28,047 nucleotides of DNA from an uncultured Alistipes sp. (GCA_904502285.1 CAJGEC010000020.1:1-28047); one strand, 5' to 3'. Shown: positions 1-7,583, counted from the stretch's first letter. Notes: generated by a model not told the origin, from the sequence alone. Numbers and translations: made by a program.

Positions 1-51
1 CCAAGAATGACAGGACCAGAATCTGTAGTGTTACCATTACACCATAGCCCA
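1..51 (-). tRNA. tRNA-Gln (anticodon CTG), 3' part outside the window
   Basis: Read on the minus strand from 51 to 1, the sequence folds as the 5' two thirds of a tRNA. The acceptor strand is TGGGCTA, followed by T8 and a 4-bp D stem (GTGT/ACAC) around the loop AATGGTA. The anticodon arm is ACAGA, loop TTCTGGT, then CCTGT, which places CTG at positions 34-36. The variable loop and the start of the T stem (TTGG) follow, and the window ends there. The last pair of the anticodon stem is A-C. The sequence closely resembles bacterial tRNA-Gln as I know it. The 3' half cannot be checked here. Confidence 0.88.
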
Positions 52-70
52 ATATTTGTTTTTGACGATG

Positions 71-101
71 CAAAAGTAGAACTTATTTTTTGATTTGCAA
101 A
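71..101 (-). promoter_or_regulatory. Promoter of the tRNA-Gln gene
   Basis: On the minus strand, TTTG (101-98) is followed after 19 bp by TACTTTTG (78-71). This matches the Bacteroidota primary-sigma promoter (TTTG, about 19 bp, TAnnTTTG). Transcription would start near 64, some 13 nt before the tRNA 5' end. It lies back to back with the permease promoter. Confidence 0.7.
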
Positions 102-122
102 GAAAATTGCAATTTTTTTTCA

Positions 123-130
123 TATCTTTG
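123..130 (+). promoter_or_regulatory. -7 element of the nucleoside permease promoter
   Basis: TATCTTTG matches the Bacteroidota -7 consensus TAnnTTTG and lies about 50 nt upstream of the start codon. No TTG was found at the usual 19-20 bp upstream (the nearest are 13 and 25 bp away), so the -33 half is weak. Confidence 0.5.
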
Positions 131-179
131 TTAAGATTTTTGCATAGTATAACAAAAATAACATATAAACTCGCTGATT

Positions 180-1523
180 ATGAAGAATATAAAGATTCGA
201 CTAATCGTTATGAACTTTCTGCAGTTTGCAGTCTGGGGAGCTTACCTAACCTGCATAGGTCAGTTTTTAGGCAAGGTAGGTCTCGGTGCCTACATCTCGT
301 GGTTCTATATCGCACAGGGTGTAGTCTCTATCTTTATGCCCGCAATTATGGGCATCATTGCCGACAAGTATGTGCAACCGCAGCGTCTGCTCGGCCTGTC
401 GCACCTCTTGGCTGGAGGTCTTATGCTCCTTACTGCATACTTCGGTTTCGAGGCTACGGAACTCGCCAAGGCCAATGCCGACAATGCGGAGTACGTGGCT
501 AATATATGGCCTATCTTTATCCCCTACGTGCTTAGTGTAGCATTCTATATGCCTACCATCGCCCTCTCTAATACCGTGGCTTTTGGCACGCTCACACGTG
601 CGGGCTTAGACTTTGTCAAGGCCTTCCCACCAATCCGCACCTTGGGCACTATAGGCTTCATCGCCTCTATGTGGTTGGTGAATAGCCTCTCGTTTGGTCT
701 CGACCTCACCGCCCAGCAGACCTATATGCAGTTGGTCATCAGCGGAGCCCTCGGCCTTCTGCTCGGTCTCTACGCCTTCTCGTTGCCTGAGTGTCCACTC
801 AGCCAGAGCGACGTCAAGAAGAGCCTGGCCCAGCGCCTTGGCCTCGATGCCTTCGTGCTATTCAAGTCGAAGACTATGGCTATGTTCTTCATCTTCTCGA
901 TGCTCCTTGGCGTGTCGTTGCAGATTACCAACGGCTTTGCAACCCCTTACATCGAGAGTTTTGCCTCGGTCTCTGATAGTTGGTTCGCGTCGAACCCTAC
1001 GATGCTCGTGTCGCTATCGCAGATATCTGAGGCCCTCTGCATCCTGCTCACCTCATTCTTCCTCTTGCGCTTCGGCATTAAGAGGGTTATGCTTATCGCT
1101 ATGTTTGCGTGGGTATTGCGCTTCGGTCTCTTCGGTGTGGGTAGCACCGAGAGTGGCTTGGGCATCCTCGCCCTCATTATGTCGTGCATAGTCTATGGCG
1201 TAGCCTTCGACTTCTTCAACGTGTCGGGTGCTATGTTTGTACAGCAGGAGGCTCCTGAGAGTATGCAGGGTAGCGCACAGGGACTCTTTATGCTTATGAC
1301 AAATGGTATCGGTGCTTCGGTGGGTACATATATCGCTGGTCGCATCGTCGATACCTACTGTGTTTGGGAGGGTGGCCACCTCATCTCGCGCCCTGAGTTC
1401 GCCAATGGCTGGCAGACCACCTGGTTTATCTTTGCTGGCTACGCCCTCGTCGTGGCCCTCGCCTTCTGGATACTCTTCCGCTATAAGCACGACCCCAACA
1501 AGATAATTAACATTAACCACTAA
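180..1523 (+). CDS. nupG: Nucleoside:H+ symporter, MFS superfamily (NupG/XapB type)
   Basis: This 447-residue, strongly hydrophobic protein has about twelve predicted membrane segments. It begins with a conserved-looking N-terminus (residues 11-20, MNFLQFAVWG, then GAYL) that I associate with the Nuc_H_symport family of inner-membrane nucleoside permeases. It would import nucleosides using the proton gradient. It is slightly longer than E. coli NupG (418 residues). The start at 180 is preferred because it supplies a short charged N-terminus (MKNIKIR) before the first helix; the ATG at 210 would cut into it. rarA follows after 6 nt, so the two are probably co-transcribed. Substrate range cannot be told from sequence; xanthosine or a broad nucleoside range are alternatives. 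Confidence 0.82.
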   Translation: MKNIKIRLIVMNFLQFAVWGAYLTCIGQFLGKVGLGAYISWFYIAQGVVSIFMPAIMGIIADKYVQPQRLLGLSHLLAGGLMLLTAYFGFEATELAKANADNAEYVANIWPIFIPYVLSVAFYMPTIALSNTVAFGTLTRAGLDFVKAFPPIRTLGTIGFIASMWLVNSLSFGLDLTAQQTYMQLVISGALGLLLGLYAFSLPECPLSQSDVKKSLAQRLGLDAFVLFKSKTMAMFFIFSMLLGVSLQITNGFATPYIESFASVSDSWFASNPTMLVSLSQISEALCILLTSFFLLRFGIKRVMLIAMFAWVLRFGLFGVGSTESGLGILALIMSCIVYGVAFDFFNVSGAMFVQQEAPESMQGSAQGLFMLMTNGIGASVGTYIAGRIVDTYCVWEGGHLISRPEFANGWQTTWFIFAGYALVVALAFWILFRYKHDPNKIININH

Positions 1524-1529
1524 TAGCCT

Positions 1530-2810
1530 ATGGCACAGCAGCCTCTTGCCGAGCGACTACGCCCAGAGAGCCTCGATGAGTATATCGGACAGAGCCACCT
1601 CGTGGGTGAGAACGGCGTCTTTCGCAGGTTTATCGCCTCAGGCAGTGTCCCCTCATTCATCCTGTGGGGTCCCCCAGGCGTGGGAAAGACCACCTTGGCA
1701 AAGATTGTGGCCAAGGCCCTCGACAGACCCTTCTACACCCTCTCGGCCGTAACATCGGGAGTCAAGGATGTACGCGAGGTGATAGAGAAGGCCAAGAGCC
1801 AGCACCTCTTCAATGCTCGCCCTGCCTTCCTCTTCATCGACGAGATTCACCGCTTCAACAAGTCGCAGCAGGATTCGCTCCTTGGCGCTGTGGAGCAGGG
1901 CATCGTCACACTCATAGGTGCTACAACAGAGAACCCCTCCTTCGAGGTTATATCGCCACTCTTGAGCCGCTGTCAGGTCTATGTGCTTAAGCCTATGACC
2001 GACGAGGAGCTACAACAACTCCTCGACCGCGCCCTCACGACCGATTCGGAACTCAAGCGTCGCACCATCGAGGTAAAGGAGACCGAGGCACTCTTCCGCT
2101 TCTCTGGAGGCGATGCCCGCAAGTTGCTCAACATCTTAGATATCATCGTAGGCGCTTCGTCGGGCGACATCATCATTGATGATGAGCGCGTTACCGAGTC
2201 GCTACAGCAGAATATAGCCCTCTACGACAAGTCGGGCGAACAGCACTACGACGTCATCTCGGCATTCATCAAGTCGGTACGTGGCAGCGACCCCAATGCC
2301 GCCATCTACTACCTCGCACGTATGCTTGCGGGTGGCGAAGAGCCTCGTTTCATAGCACGCCGTCTGGTCATCCTCGCCTCGGAGGATGTGGGCTTGGCAA
2401 ACCCCAATGCCCTCCTCTTGGCCAATGCCTGCTTCGACACGGTGCATAAGATAGGTATGCCTGAGGCCCGTATAACCTTAGCTGAGACCACCATATATCT
2501 GGCCACAAGCCCCAAGAGTAACTCCGCCTACGTAGCAATAAACAAGGCCTTGGCAATGGTCGAGAACGACACCACCAACCGCCCCGTGCCCCTGCACCTG
2601 AGGAATGCCCCCACGAAACTTATGGGCGAGTTGGGCTATGGCGCAGAGTACAAATATGCACACGACTACACGGGCAACTTCGTCGAACAGGAGTTTATGC
2701 CCGACAGCCTGCGTGGCACACGCCTCTACACCCCCAACCTCGGCAATGCCCAGGAGCAGAAGATTGCTGAGCGCATACACGCACTCTGGGGTGACAAGTA
2801 CGACAAATAG
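1530..2810 (+). CDS. rarA: Replication-associated recombination ATPase RarA (MgsA)
   Basis: This 426-residue AAA+ ATPase is related to clamp-loader and RuvB proteins and acts at stalled replication forks. Visible motifs: an N-terminal LAERLRPESLDEYIGQ segment; Walker A GPPGVGKTT (residues 47-55); Walker B LFIDEIHRF (101-109); sensor 1 GATTENPSFE (130-139); and an arginine finger in LLSRCQV (R147). The C-terminal half has the family's helical tetramerisation region, with the conserved segment around SNSAYVAINKA. Length is normal for the family. It starts 6 nt after the permease gene and probably shares its transcript. No terminator is evident before the groES control region. Confidence 0.95.
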   Translation: MAQQPLAERLRPESLDEYIGQSHLVGENGVFRRFIASGSVPSFILWGPPGVGKTTLAKIVAKALDRPFYTLSAVTSGVKDVREVIEKAKSQHLFNARPAFLFIDEIHRFNKSQQDSLLGAVEQGIVTLIGATTENPSFEVISPLLSRCQVYVLKPMTDEELQQLLDRALTTDSELKRRTIEVKETEALFRFSGGDARKLLNILDIIVGASSGDIIIDDERVTESLQQNIALYDKSGEQHYDVISAFIKSVRGSDPNAAIYYLARMLAGGEEPRFIARRLVILASEDVGLANPNALLLANACFDTVHKIGMPEARITLAETTIYLATSPKSNSAYVAINKALAMVENDTTNRPVPLHLRNAPTKLMGELGYGAEYKYAHDYTGNFVEQEFMPDSLRGTRLYTPNLGNAQEQKIAERIHALWGDKYDK

Positions 2811-2842
2811 GGCAAAGCCGAGTGCTGGTAGTCGGATTGGCG

Positions 2843-2877
2843 TGTCATAATGTGTGACAATTTGTCACTTTGTGACA
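2843..2877. promoter_or_regulatory. Array of TGTCA/TGACA half-sites upstream of groESL
   Basis: Four alternating half-sites lie at 2843-2847 (TGTCA), 2855-2859 (TGACA), 2863-2867 (TGTCA) and 2873-2877 (TGACA). The middle pair forms a perfect 15-bp palindrome, GTGACAATTTGTCAC (2854-2868). The array ends 22 bp before the sigma-54-type -24 element. That suits an activator site, as sigma-54 promoters require an enhancer-binding ATPase. The identity of the activator is unknown. Confidence 0.55.
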
Positions 2878-2899
2878 CCATCCACTGCGCATTGTGGCT

Positions 2900-2916
2900 T
2901 TGGCACGAGTGTTGCC
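2900..2916 (+). promoter_or_regulatory. Sigma-54 (RpoN) type -24/-12 promoter of groESL
   Basis: TTGGCACGAGTGTTGCC has GG at 2902-2903 and GC at 2914-2915, exactly 10 bp apart. It matches the RpoN consensus TGGCACG-N4-TTGC at every core position. Transcription would start near 2927, about 43 nt before the groES ATG. No full TAnnTTTG housekeeping promoter was found in 2811-2969; the closest, TCACTTTG at 2865, has one mismatch and no -33 element. Confidence 0.65.
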
Positions 2917-2969
2917 GTAGAGAGCAACCGGCAACGAAAGTAACAAATTAACAAAAACAGATAGAAACT

Positions 2970-3242
2970 ATGGCAGTAAGACCACTTTCAGACCGTGTAT
3001 TGGTAAAGCCCAATCCGGCAGAGGAGAAGACCGCTGGCGGTCTCTTCATCCCCGACACAGCAAAGGAGAAACCACTTATGGGTAAGGTTATCGCAGCAGG
3101 CCCTGGCACCTCAGAGATTAAGATGGAGGTGAAGGTAGGCGATACGGTTATGTATGGCAAGTATGCTGGTGCGGAACTCAACTACGAGGGCGAGGATTAC
3201 CTCGTGATGAAGCAGTCGGATATCATCGCTGTTATCGAGTAA
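2970..3242 (+). CDS. groES: Co-chaperonin GroES (Hsp10)
   Basis: This 90-residue protein is full length for GroES. It has the N-terminal RPLSDRVLVKP core strand, a mobile-loop region (EEKTAGGLFIPDTAKEK, residues 18-34) that docks on GroEL, and the terminal strand ending IIAVIE. It forms the heptameric lid of the GroEL chamber in the cytoplasm. groEL begins 29 nt downstream with no hairpin between them, so they form one operon. Control appears to come from the sigma-54-type promoter at 2900-2916 rather than a CIRCE/HrcA operator, which I could not find. Confidence 0.98.
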   Translation: MAVRPLSDRVLVKPNPAEEKTAGGLFIPDTAKEKPLMGKVIAAGPGTSEIKMEVKVGDTVMYGKYAGAELNYEGEDYLVMKQSDIIAVIE

Positions 3243-3271
3243 TTTCTAACAACTAAACACAACAAACAACA

Positions 3272-4906
3272 ATGGCAAAGGAGATAAAATATAATGTAGA
3301 GGCTCGTGAACTCCTCAAGGAGGGTGTTGATGCGCTATGCAACGCCGTGAAGGTAACCCTCGGCCCTAAGGGTCGCAACGTAATCATCGACAAGAAGTTC
3401 GGTGCTCCACACGTAACCAAGGATGGTGTTACCGTGGCTAAGGAGGTAGAGTTGGAGGATACATTCGCAAATATGGGCGCACAGATGGTGCGCGAGGTGG
3501 CCTCTAAGACCAACGACGACGCAGGTGACGGCACTACAACAGCTACCGTATTGGCTCAGTCGCTCATCTCTGTAGGTATCAAGAACGTGACCGCAGGTGC
3601 CAACCCTATGGACCTCAAGCGTGGTATCGACGCTGCCGTGGAGCGCGTCGTAGCATCGCTCAAGGCTCAGAGCCAGGTTGTTGGCTCGGACTTCGACAAG
3701 ATCGAGCAGGTGGCAACCATCTCTGCAAACAACGACTCAAAAATCGGTAAGCTCATCGCCGAGGCTATGGCTAAGGTGAACAACGAGGGCGTTATCACCG
3801 TGGAGGAGGCTAAGGGTACTGAGACTCACGTAGAGGTAGTGGAGGGTATGCAATTCGACCGTGGCTACATCTCGGCTTACTTCATCACCGACACCGAGAA
3901 GATGGAGGCTCAACTCGACAAGCCATACTTGCTCCTTACGGACAAGAAGATCTCGACAATGAAGGAGATTATGGGCATCCTTGAGCCTGTGGCTCAGAGC
4001 GGTCGCTCGTTGCTCATCATCGCTGAGGATGTCGATGGCGAGGCTTTGTCGGCTTTGGTAGTCAATAAGTTGCGTGGCACACTCAAGATTGCAGCGTGCA
4101 AGGCCCCAGGCTTTGGCGACCGTCGCAAGGAGATTTTGGAGGATATCGCAACCCTCACAGGTGCTACGGTTATCTCTACCGACAAGGGTATGAAGATGGA
4201 GGATGCTGGCATCGAGGCTTTGGGTAGCGCAGAGAAGGTCACCTTGAACAAGGAGAACACCACCATCGTGGATGGTGCAGGTTCTAAGGAGGCTATCGCA
4301 GCACGTGTTCAGCAGATTCGTGCTTCGATTGAGAACGCCTCTTCGGACTACGACCGCGAGAAGTTGCAGGAGCGCTTGGCTAAGTTGGCAGGTGGCGTAG
4401 CCGTATTGTATGTAGGTGCTGCTACCGAGGTGGAGATGAAGGAGAAGAAGGACCGCGTGGATGATGCGTTGGCTGCTACACGTGCTGCCGTAGAGGAGGG
4501 TATCGTTCCTGGTGGTGGCGTAGCCTACATCCGTGCCGTTGCCAGCCTTGAGGGTATGAAGGGCGAGAACGACGACCAGACCACAGGTATTCAGATCGTT
4601 AAGCGCGCTATCGAGGAGCCTTTGCGACAGATTGTTGCTAATGCTGGTGGCGAGGGTTCAGTTGTTGTGAACAAGGTTAAGGAGGGCGAGGGTGCCTTCG
4701 GCTACAATGCTCGCGACGACAGATATGAGGATATGCTCGCAGCAGGTATCATCGACCCAACGAAGGTGTCGCGCGTAGCCTTGGAGAATGCGGCCTCTAT
4801 CGCCTCTATGTTCCTCACTACCGAGTGCGTCTTGGCCGAGAAGAAGGAGGATAGCCCACTTCAGACTCTTGCAAGCGCAGGTGGCGGTATGGGCGGTATG
4901 ATGTAA
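3272..4906 (+). CDS. groEL: Chaperonin GroEL (Hsp60)
   Basis: This 544-residue protein is full length for the ATP-dependent 14-subunit folding chamber. Visible signatures are the nucleotide site TLGPKGRNV near residue 30, the catalytic DDAGDGTTTATVL loop near residue 87, the AAVEEGIVPGGG segment near residue 407, and the Gly/Met-rich tail GGGMGGMM typical of bacterial GroEL. It is co-transcribed with groES. A strong hairpin with a T-run follows at 4932-4963. The N-terminus MAKEIKYN resembles Bacteroidota homologues. Confidence 0.99.
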   Translation: MAKEIKYNVEARELLKEGVDALCNAVKVTLGPKGRNVIIDKKFGAPHVTKDGVTVAKEVELEDTFANMGAQMVREVASKTNDDAGDGTTTATVLAQSLISVGIKNVTAGANPMDLKRGIDAAVERVVASLKAQSQVVGSDFDKIEQVATISANNDSKIGKLIAEAMAKVNNEGVITVEEAKGTETHVEVVEGMQFDRGYISAYFITDTEKMEAQLDKPYLLLTDKKISTMKEIMGILEPVAQSGRSLLIIAEDVDGEALSALVVNKLRGTLKIAACKAPGFGDRRKEILEDIATLTGATVISTDKGMKMEDAGIEALGSAEKVTLNKENTTIVDGAGSKEAIAARVQQIRASIENASSDYDREKLQERLAKLAGGVAVLYVGAATEVEMKEKKDRVDDALAATRAAVEEGIVPGGGVAYIRAVASLEGMKGENDDQTTGIQIVKRAIEEPLRQIVANAGGEGSVVVNKVKEGEGAFGYNARDDRYEDMLAAGIIDPTKVSRVALENAASIASMFLTTECVLAEKKEDSPLQTLASAGGGMGGMM

Positions 4907-4931
4907 TCGCACCATCAAACATACAAACAAC

Positions 4932-4963
4932 AGGGGCATATCCATTCGGATACGCCCCTTTTT
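4932..4963 (+). terminator. Rho-independent terminator after groEL, possibly bidirectional
   Basis: Arms 4932-4943 and 4948-4959 form a 12-bp stem with one A-C mismatch and the loop ATTC, followed by five Ts. On the minus strand the mismatch becomes a G-U wobble, so the hairpin may also end the convergent hypothetical gene whose stop lies at 4965. The stem belongs to a sequence family seen elsewhere in the window. Confidence 0.85.
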
Positions 4964-4964
4964 G

Positions 4965-5366
4965 TTACTCTACAACCCTAATCACTATATTATCGCCCGA
5001 CCACTGATTCACCTCGAACGTATGGGCATAGGCCCTCACCCCGTCGTGCAGAACCTCGACCCTGAACTCGAAGTCCGCAGCGTCAGCGACTAAATTGGTT
5101 GCGGGCAGGGTGTGCGGTATAATATATATATATAAGGTAAGCGCATCGGCCTTTACCCCATCCGAAGAGCGCAACTCCACCCTACTGCGACTCGCGTCAT
5201 AGCCCTGAGGCTTAGCCACGAGGTTGTTGCCCACAGCCGCCACATCACTACGATACTTTATCAACTCGGCCTGCTCACCCCCACAAAGCACCGACCCCAT
5301 AACCACCAAATTATAGCGCCAGAACTCCTCGAAATCGCAACTTATTTTCACCAAATAGCCCTTCAT
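4965..5366 (-). CDS. Hypothetical protein, 133 residues
   Basis: I do not recognise this protein. It encodes 133 residues with no signal peptide and no clear membrane segment. Hydrophobic and polar residues alternate, especially in the second half (FEFRVEVLHDGVRAY, then a terminal IVIRVVE), which suggests mostly beta structure. Reasons to believe it is real: it has its own -7 element (TATCTTTG, 5415-5408), its stop abuts the groEL terminator, and it fills a gap between two transcription units. The codons near 5119-5133 form an AT run (repeated TA) that reads LYIYII and is unlike the rest of the gene. A lineage-specific gene or a spurious ORF remain possible. Confidence 0.55.
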   Translation of the reverse strand: MKGYLVKISCDFEEFWRYNLVVMGSVLCGGEQAELIKYRSDVAAVGNNLVAKPQGYDASRSRVELRSSDGVKADALTLYIYIIPHTLPATNLVADAADFEFRVEVLHDGVRAYAHTFEVNQWSGDNIVIRVVE

Positions 5367-5407
5367 AACTAACCTCGGAAAAAACTTTTACTCAAAAAAT
5401 ATCACTA

Positions 5408-5415
5408 CAAAGATA
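5408..5415 (-). promoter_or_regulatory. -7 element upstream of the 133-residue hypothetical gene
   Basis: The minus strand reads TATCTTTG, matching TAnnTTTG, about 42 nt before the start codon at 5366. No convincing -33 TTG is present at the usual spacing. It is back to back with the yceD promoter. Confidence 0.45.
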
Positions 5416-5422
5416 GTAATAA

Positions 5423-5454
5423 TTTGCACATTTTAGTTTTTTATCTTAAATTTG
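5423..5454 (+). promoter_or_regulatory. Promoter of yceD-rpmF-plsX
   Basis: TTTG (5423-5426), 20 bp, then TAAATTTG (5447-5454) is a full match to the Bacteroidota consensus. Transcription should start near 5460. This rules out the in-frame TTG at 5452, inside the -7 box, as the yceD start codon and leaves a leader of only about 13 nt. Confidence 0.75.
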
Positions 5455-5472
5455 CAGACTATTTGTGCTGAA

Positions 5473-6036
5473 ATGGAGCAAATTGGATTGTATAAAATAG
5501 CCTACAAAGGGCTTAAACCAGACTGCTACAACTTTGATTTTAAGGTAGATAGCGCACTTTTTGAGGCGTTCGAAACCGAAGAAATCAAGGGTGGCGACTG
5601 TTGCGTTAATGTAGCATTAAAGCGCAGTGAGTCAATGTTGGAACTCACAATCGCAATAAATGGCGAGGTTATTTGTGAGTGCGACAGATGTTTGGAGGAC
5701 TGCCCCATCGCCATCGACTACGAGGGCGACTTGGTGGTGAAGTTCTCGGACGAGACAGACTACTACGATGGCGAGGTGATGTGGATATCTCCTGCGGAGG
5801 ACTATCTCGACCTCACACAGTACATCTACGAGAGCATCGTTCTCTCGCTCCCTTACAGCCGAGTACACGCCGACGGCGAGTGCAACCCCGATATGTTGGC
5901 CTCCTTCACCGAGATTACCGAGGAGGAGCTCGCAGCACTTGAGGCAAAGGCTGAGGAGAGCGATGTAACGGGTCTCGACGAGGCAAACAAGAGCATCCTC
6001 GAAGCTCTCAAACACCAGATGGAGAGCGAATCGTAG
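5473..6036 (+). CDS. yceD: YceD/DUF177 family protein
   Basis: This 187-residue acidic protein belongs to the YceD/DUF177 family, which in other bacteria and plastids is needed for normal 23S rRNA levels. The family signature is visible: CECDRCLE around residue 75 (two Cys flanking Asp-Arg) and a second Cys region in the HADGECNPDM segment near 139-148. These Cys could hold a metal. The start is set at ATG 5473, since in-frame codons further upstream fall in the promoter. The C-terminal 40 residues are Glu-rich and probably helical. Its position directly before rpmF (117 nt) and plsX is the classic bacterial arrangement, which supports the assignment. Confidence 0.85.
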   Translation: MEQIGLYKIAYKGLKPDCYNFDFKVDSALFEAFETEEIKGGDCCVNVALKRSESMLELTIAINGEVICECDRCLEDCPIAIDYEGDLVVKFSDETDYYDGEVMWISPAEDYLDLTQYIYESIVLSLPYSRVHADGECNPDMLASFTEITEEELAALEAKAEESDVTGLDEANKSILEALKHQMESES

Positions 6037-6153
6037 GATTGACTTCAGGGTCGAAGGCGCTAAAAAAAGAATAGACGTTTGCAAAGCAGTGGTCCGTCAG
6101 GCTGCAGAACAGACAGAAAAGATAATACTAAAACTTAAAAATTATATTGTAAG

Positions 6154-6339
6154 ATGGCACATCCTAAACACAAAGTCTCATCAACACGTCGAGACAAGAG
6201 AAGAACTCACTACAAGGCTGTAGTTCCAACTGTAGTAACCTGCTCAAACTGCGGTTCAGCAGTACTCTACCACCGCGTTTGCCCAGAGTGTGGCTTCTAC
6301 CGCGGTAAGCTCGCAATCGAGAAGAAGGCAGCTGAGTAG
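6154..6339 (+). CDS. rpmF: 50S ribosomal protein L32
   Basis: This 61-residue basic protein starts MAHPKHKVSSTRRDKRRTH, the usual L32 N-terminus, and carries a zinc-ribbon pattern CSNCG (residues 30-34) and CPEC (44-47). Four Cys are retained, so this is the zinc-binding form. It is a structural protein of the large ribosomal subunit. It lies between yceD and plsX, as in many bacteria. A hairpin (6354-6387) follows the stop and may reduce read-through into plsX. Confidence 0.98.
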   Translation: MAHPKHKVSSTRRDKRRTHYKAVVPTVVTCSNCGSAVLYHRVCPECGFYRGKLAIEKKAAE

Positions 6340-6353
6340 TCTTCACAAACACT

Positions 6354-6387
6354 AAAGGGAGCAACCGCAAAACGGTTCGCTCCCTTT
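6354..6387 (+). terminator. Hairpin after rpmF, terminator or attenuator
   Basis: Arms AAAGGGAGCAACC (6354-6366) and 6374-6387 pair with one bulged G around a 7-nt loop. The run after it (ATCTTTACTT) is only moderately T-rich. Because plsX follows with no clear promoter of its own, partial termination is more likely than a full stop. Confidence 0.6.
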
Positions 6388-6450
6388 ATCTTTACTTAGG
6401 CCCAACAACGGACCTCCCACCACCTCCCTATTAACGAAAACTTAGAAACT

Positions 6451-7494
6451 ATGATTAAGATAGGTATCGACGCTATGGGTGGCGACTTCGCTCCCGAAGT
6501 GGCTATCGAGGGTGCTATTATGGCTCTCAACCACATAGACAACCAGAGCAGAATCACTCTCTTTGGCGACAAAGAGCGTATCGTGGAGCTACTAAACAAA
6601 CACAACTGCCCCGTAGATAAGTTCGACATCGTGGCAACATCTCAGGTTATCGAGATGGGTGACCACCCTGCAAAGGCCTTCATCTCTAAGAGCGACTCAA
6701 GTATCAGCGTGGGATTCAAATACCTCGCAGAGGGCAAGATCGACGGTTTCGCAAGTGCTGGCTCAACAGGTGCTATGATGGTGGGTTCGATGCAGGTAAT
6801 CAAGCCTATCGAGGGTGTAATTCGCCCCGTGCTGGCTACACTAATCCCTACAGTGTCTGCCGAGCGTGGCATCCAGCGCGCCGTGCTTATGGACGTGGGT
6901 CTCAACGTAGATGCCAAGCCTGAGGTGTTGGCTCAGTATGGTTTGCTCGGCTCTATCTACGCACAGTCGGCACTCAATATGCCAAATCCTCGCGTAGCAC
7001 TCCTCAACATCGGCGAGGAGGAGGGCAAGGGTAATGCCCAGGCAAAGGCTACATACGACCTTATGAAGGCTGACAGCAGATACAACTTCGTGGGTAACGT
7101 AGAGGCCTCATATATCTTCACAGGTAAGATCGGCGACGTCGTCGTGGCTGACGCCTTCGTGGGCAACAGTCTCCTCAAGATGGCCGAGGCACTCTACCGC
7201 ATCAACTTCAAACTCGGTGGTGGCAAGCCTCGCCTCAAGAACTTCCTGCGCCCAATCCTCGGTCGCATAGTTCCTAAACTATACTTCCAGAACGACTTCT
7301 GGGACGCTATGAACGCAGAGAGTGTGGGTGGACTCCAGGTGATGGGTATCAACTCTCCAGTAATGATTGGCCACGGTTCATCGTCAGCACGTGCCATCTG
7401 CAGTATGATTCTATCTATGGAGCGCGACATCAAGAGTAACTTCCCTGCAAAGTTGCGCGAGGCCCTCAAGAAGAGCAACGACCAGGAGGCTTAA
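6451..7494 (+). CDS. plsX: Phosphate acyltransferase PlsX
   Basis: This 347-residue protein would convert acyl-ACP and phosphate to acyl-phosphate, the donor for PlsY in phospholipid synthesis, as a peripheral membrane protein. Family motifs: GIDAMGGD (5-12), SAGSTGA (102-108), LNIGEEEGKGN (185-195) and VMIGHGSSSA near the C-terminus. Length is normal. Two usually well-kept sites differ: the segment around 219-223 reads ASYIF where relatives have an acidic residue before the hydrophobic pair, and 233-236 reads ADAF instead of the common (C/T)DGF. fabH, a frequent downstream partner, is absent; a terminator follows at once. Confidence 0.95.
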   Translation: MIKIGIDAMGGDFAPEVAIEGAIMALNHIDNQSRITLFGDKERIVELLNKHNCPVDKFDIVATSQVIEMGDHPAKAFISKSDSSISVGFKYLAEGKIDGFASAGSTGAMMVGSMQVIKPIEGVIRPVLATLIPTVSAERGIQRAVLMDVGLNVDAKPEVLAQYGLLGSIYAQSALNMPNPRVALLNIGEEEGKGNAQAKATYDLMKADSRYNFVGNVEASYIFTGKIGDVVVADAFVGNSLLKMAEALYRINFKLGGGKPRLKNFLRPILGRIVPKLYFQNDFWDAMNAESVGGLQVMGINSPVMIGHGSSSARAICSMILSMERDIKSNFPAKLREALKKSNDQEA

Positions 7495-7515
7495 GGGCAA
7501 CAGAATAGTCAAACA

Positions 7516-7549
7516 AAATAGGCGTATCCCTTTTCGGATACGCCTATTT
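7516..7549 (+). terminator. Rho-independent terminator after plsX
   Basis: A perfect 14-bp stem is formed by 7516-7529 and 7536-7549 with the 6-nt loop CTTTTC. The core arm is GGCGTATCC. It ends the yceD-rpmF-plsX unit 21 nt after the plsX stop. Confidence 0.85.
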
Positions 7550-7583
7550 CCTTTATACGCCCACACCAACATATAATAAGAGA

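Noticed and set aside
1..37. A short minus-strand open frame starting at 37 and running off the left edge
   Set aside because: The same bases fold as a tRNA-Gln(CTG) with correct D and anticodon arms and a promoter 13 nt upstream, so a protein reading is not needed.
2819..2909. CIRCE operator (HrcA site) upstream of groES, suggested by GAGTGCT at 2820 and CACGAGTG at 2904
   Set aside because: No TTAGCACTC-N9-GAGTGCTAA inverted repeat can be built; the single half-like match has no partner at the right spacing.
5452..5472. TTG start codon for yceD at 5452
   Set aside because: It lies inside the -7 box TAAATTTG, upstream of the predicted transcription start.
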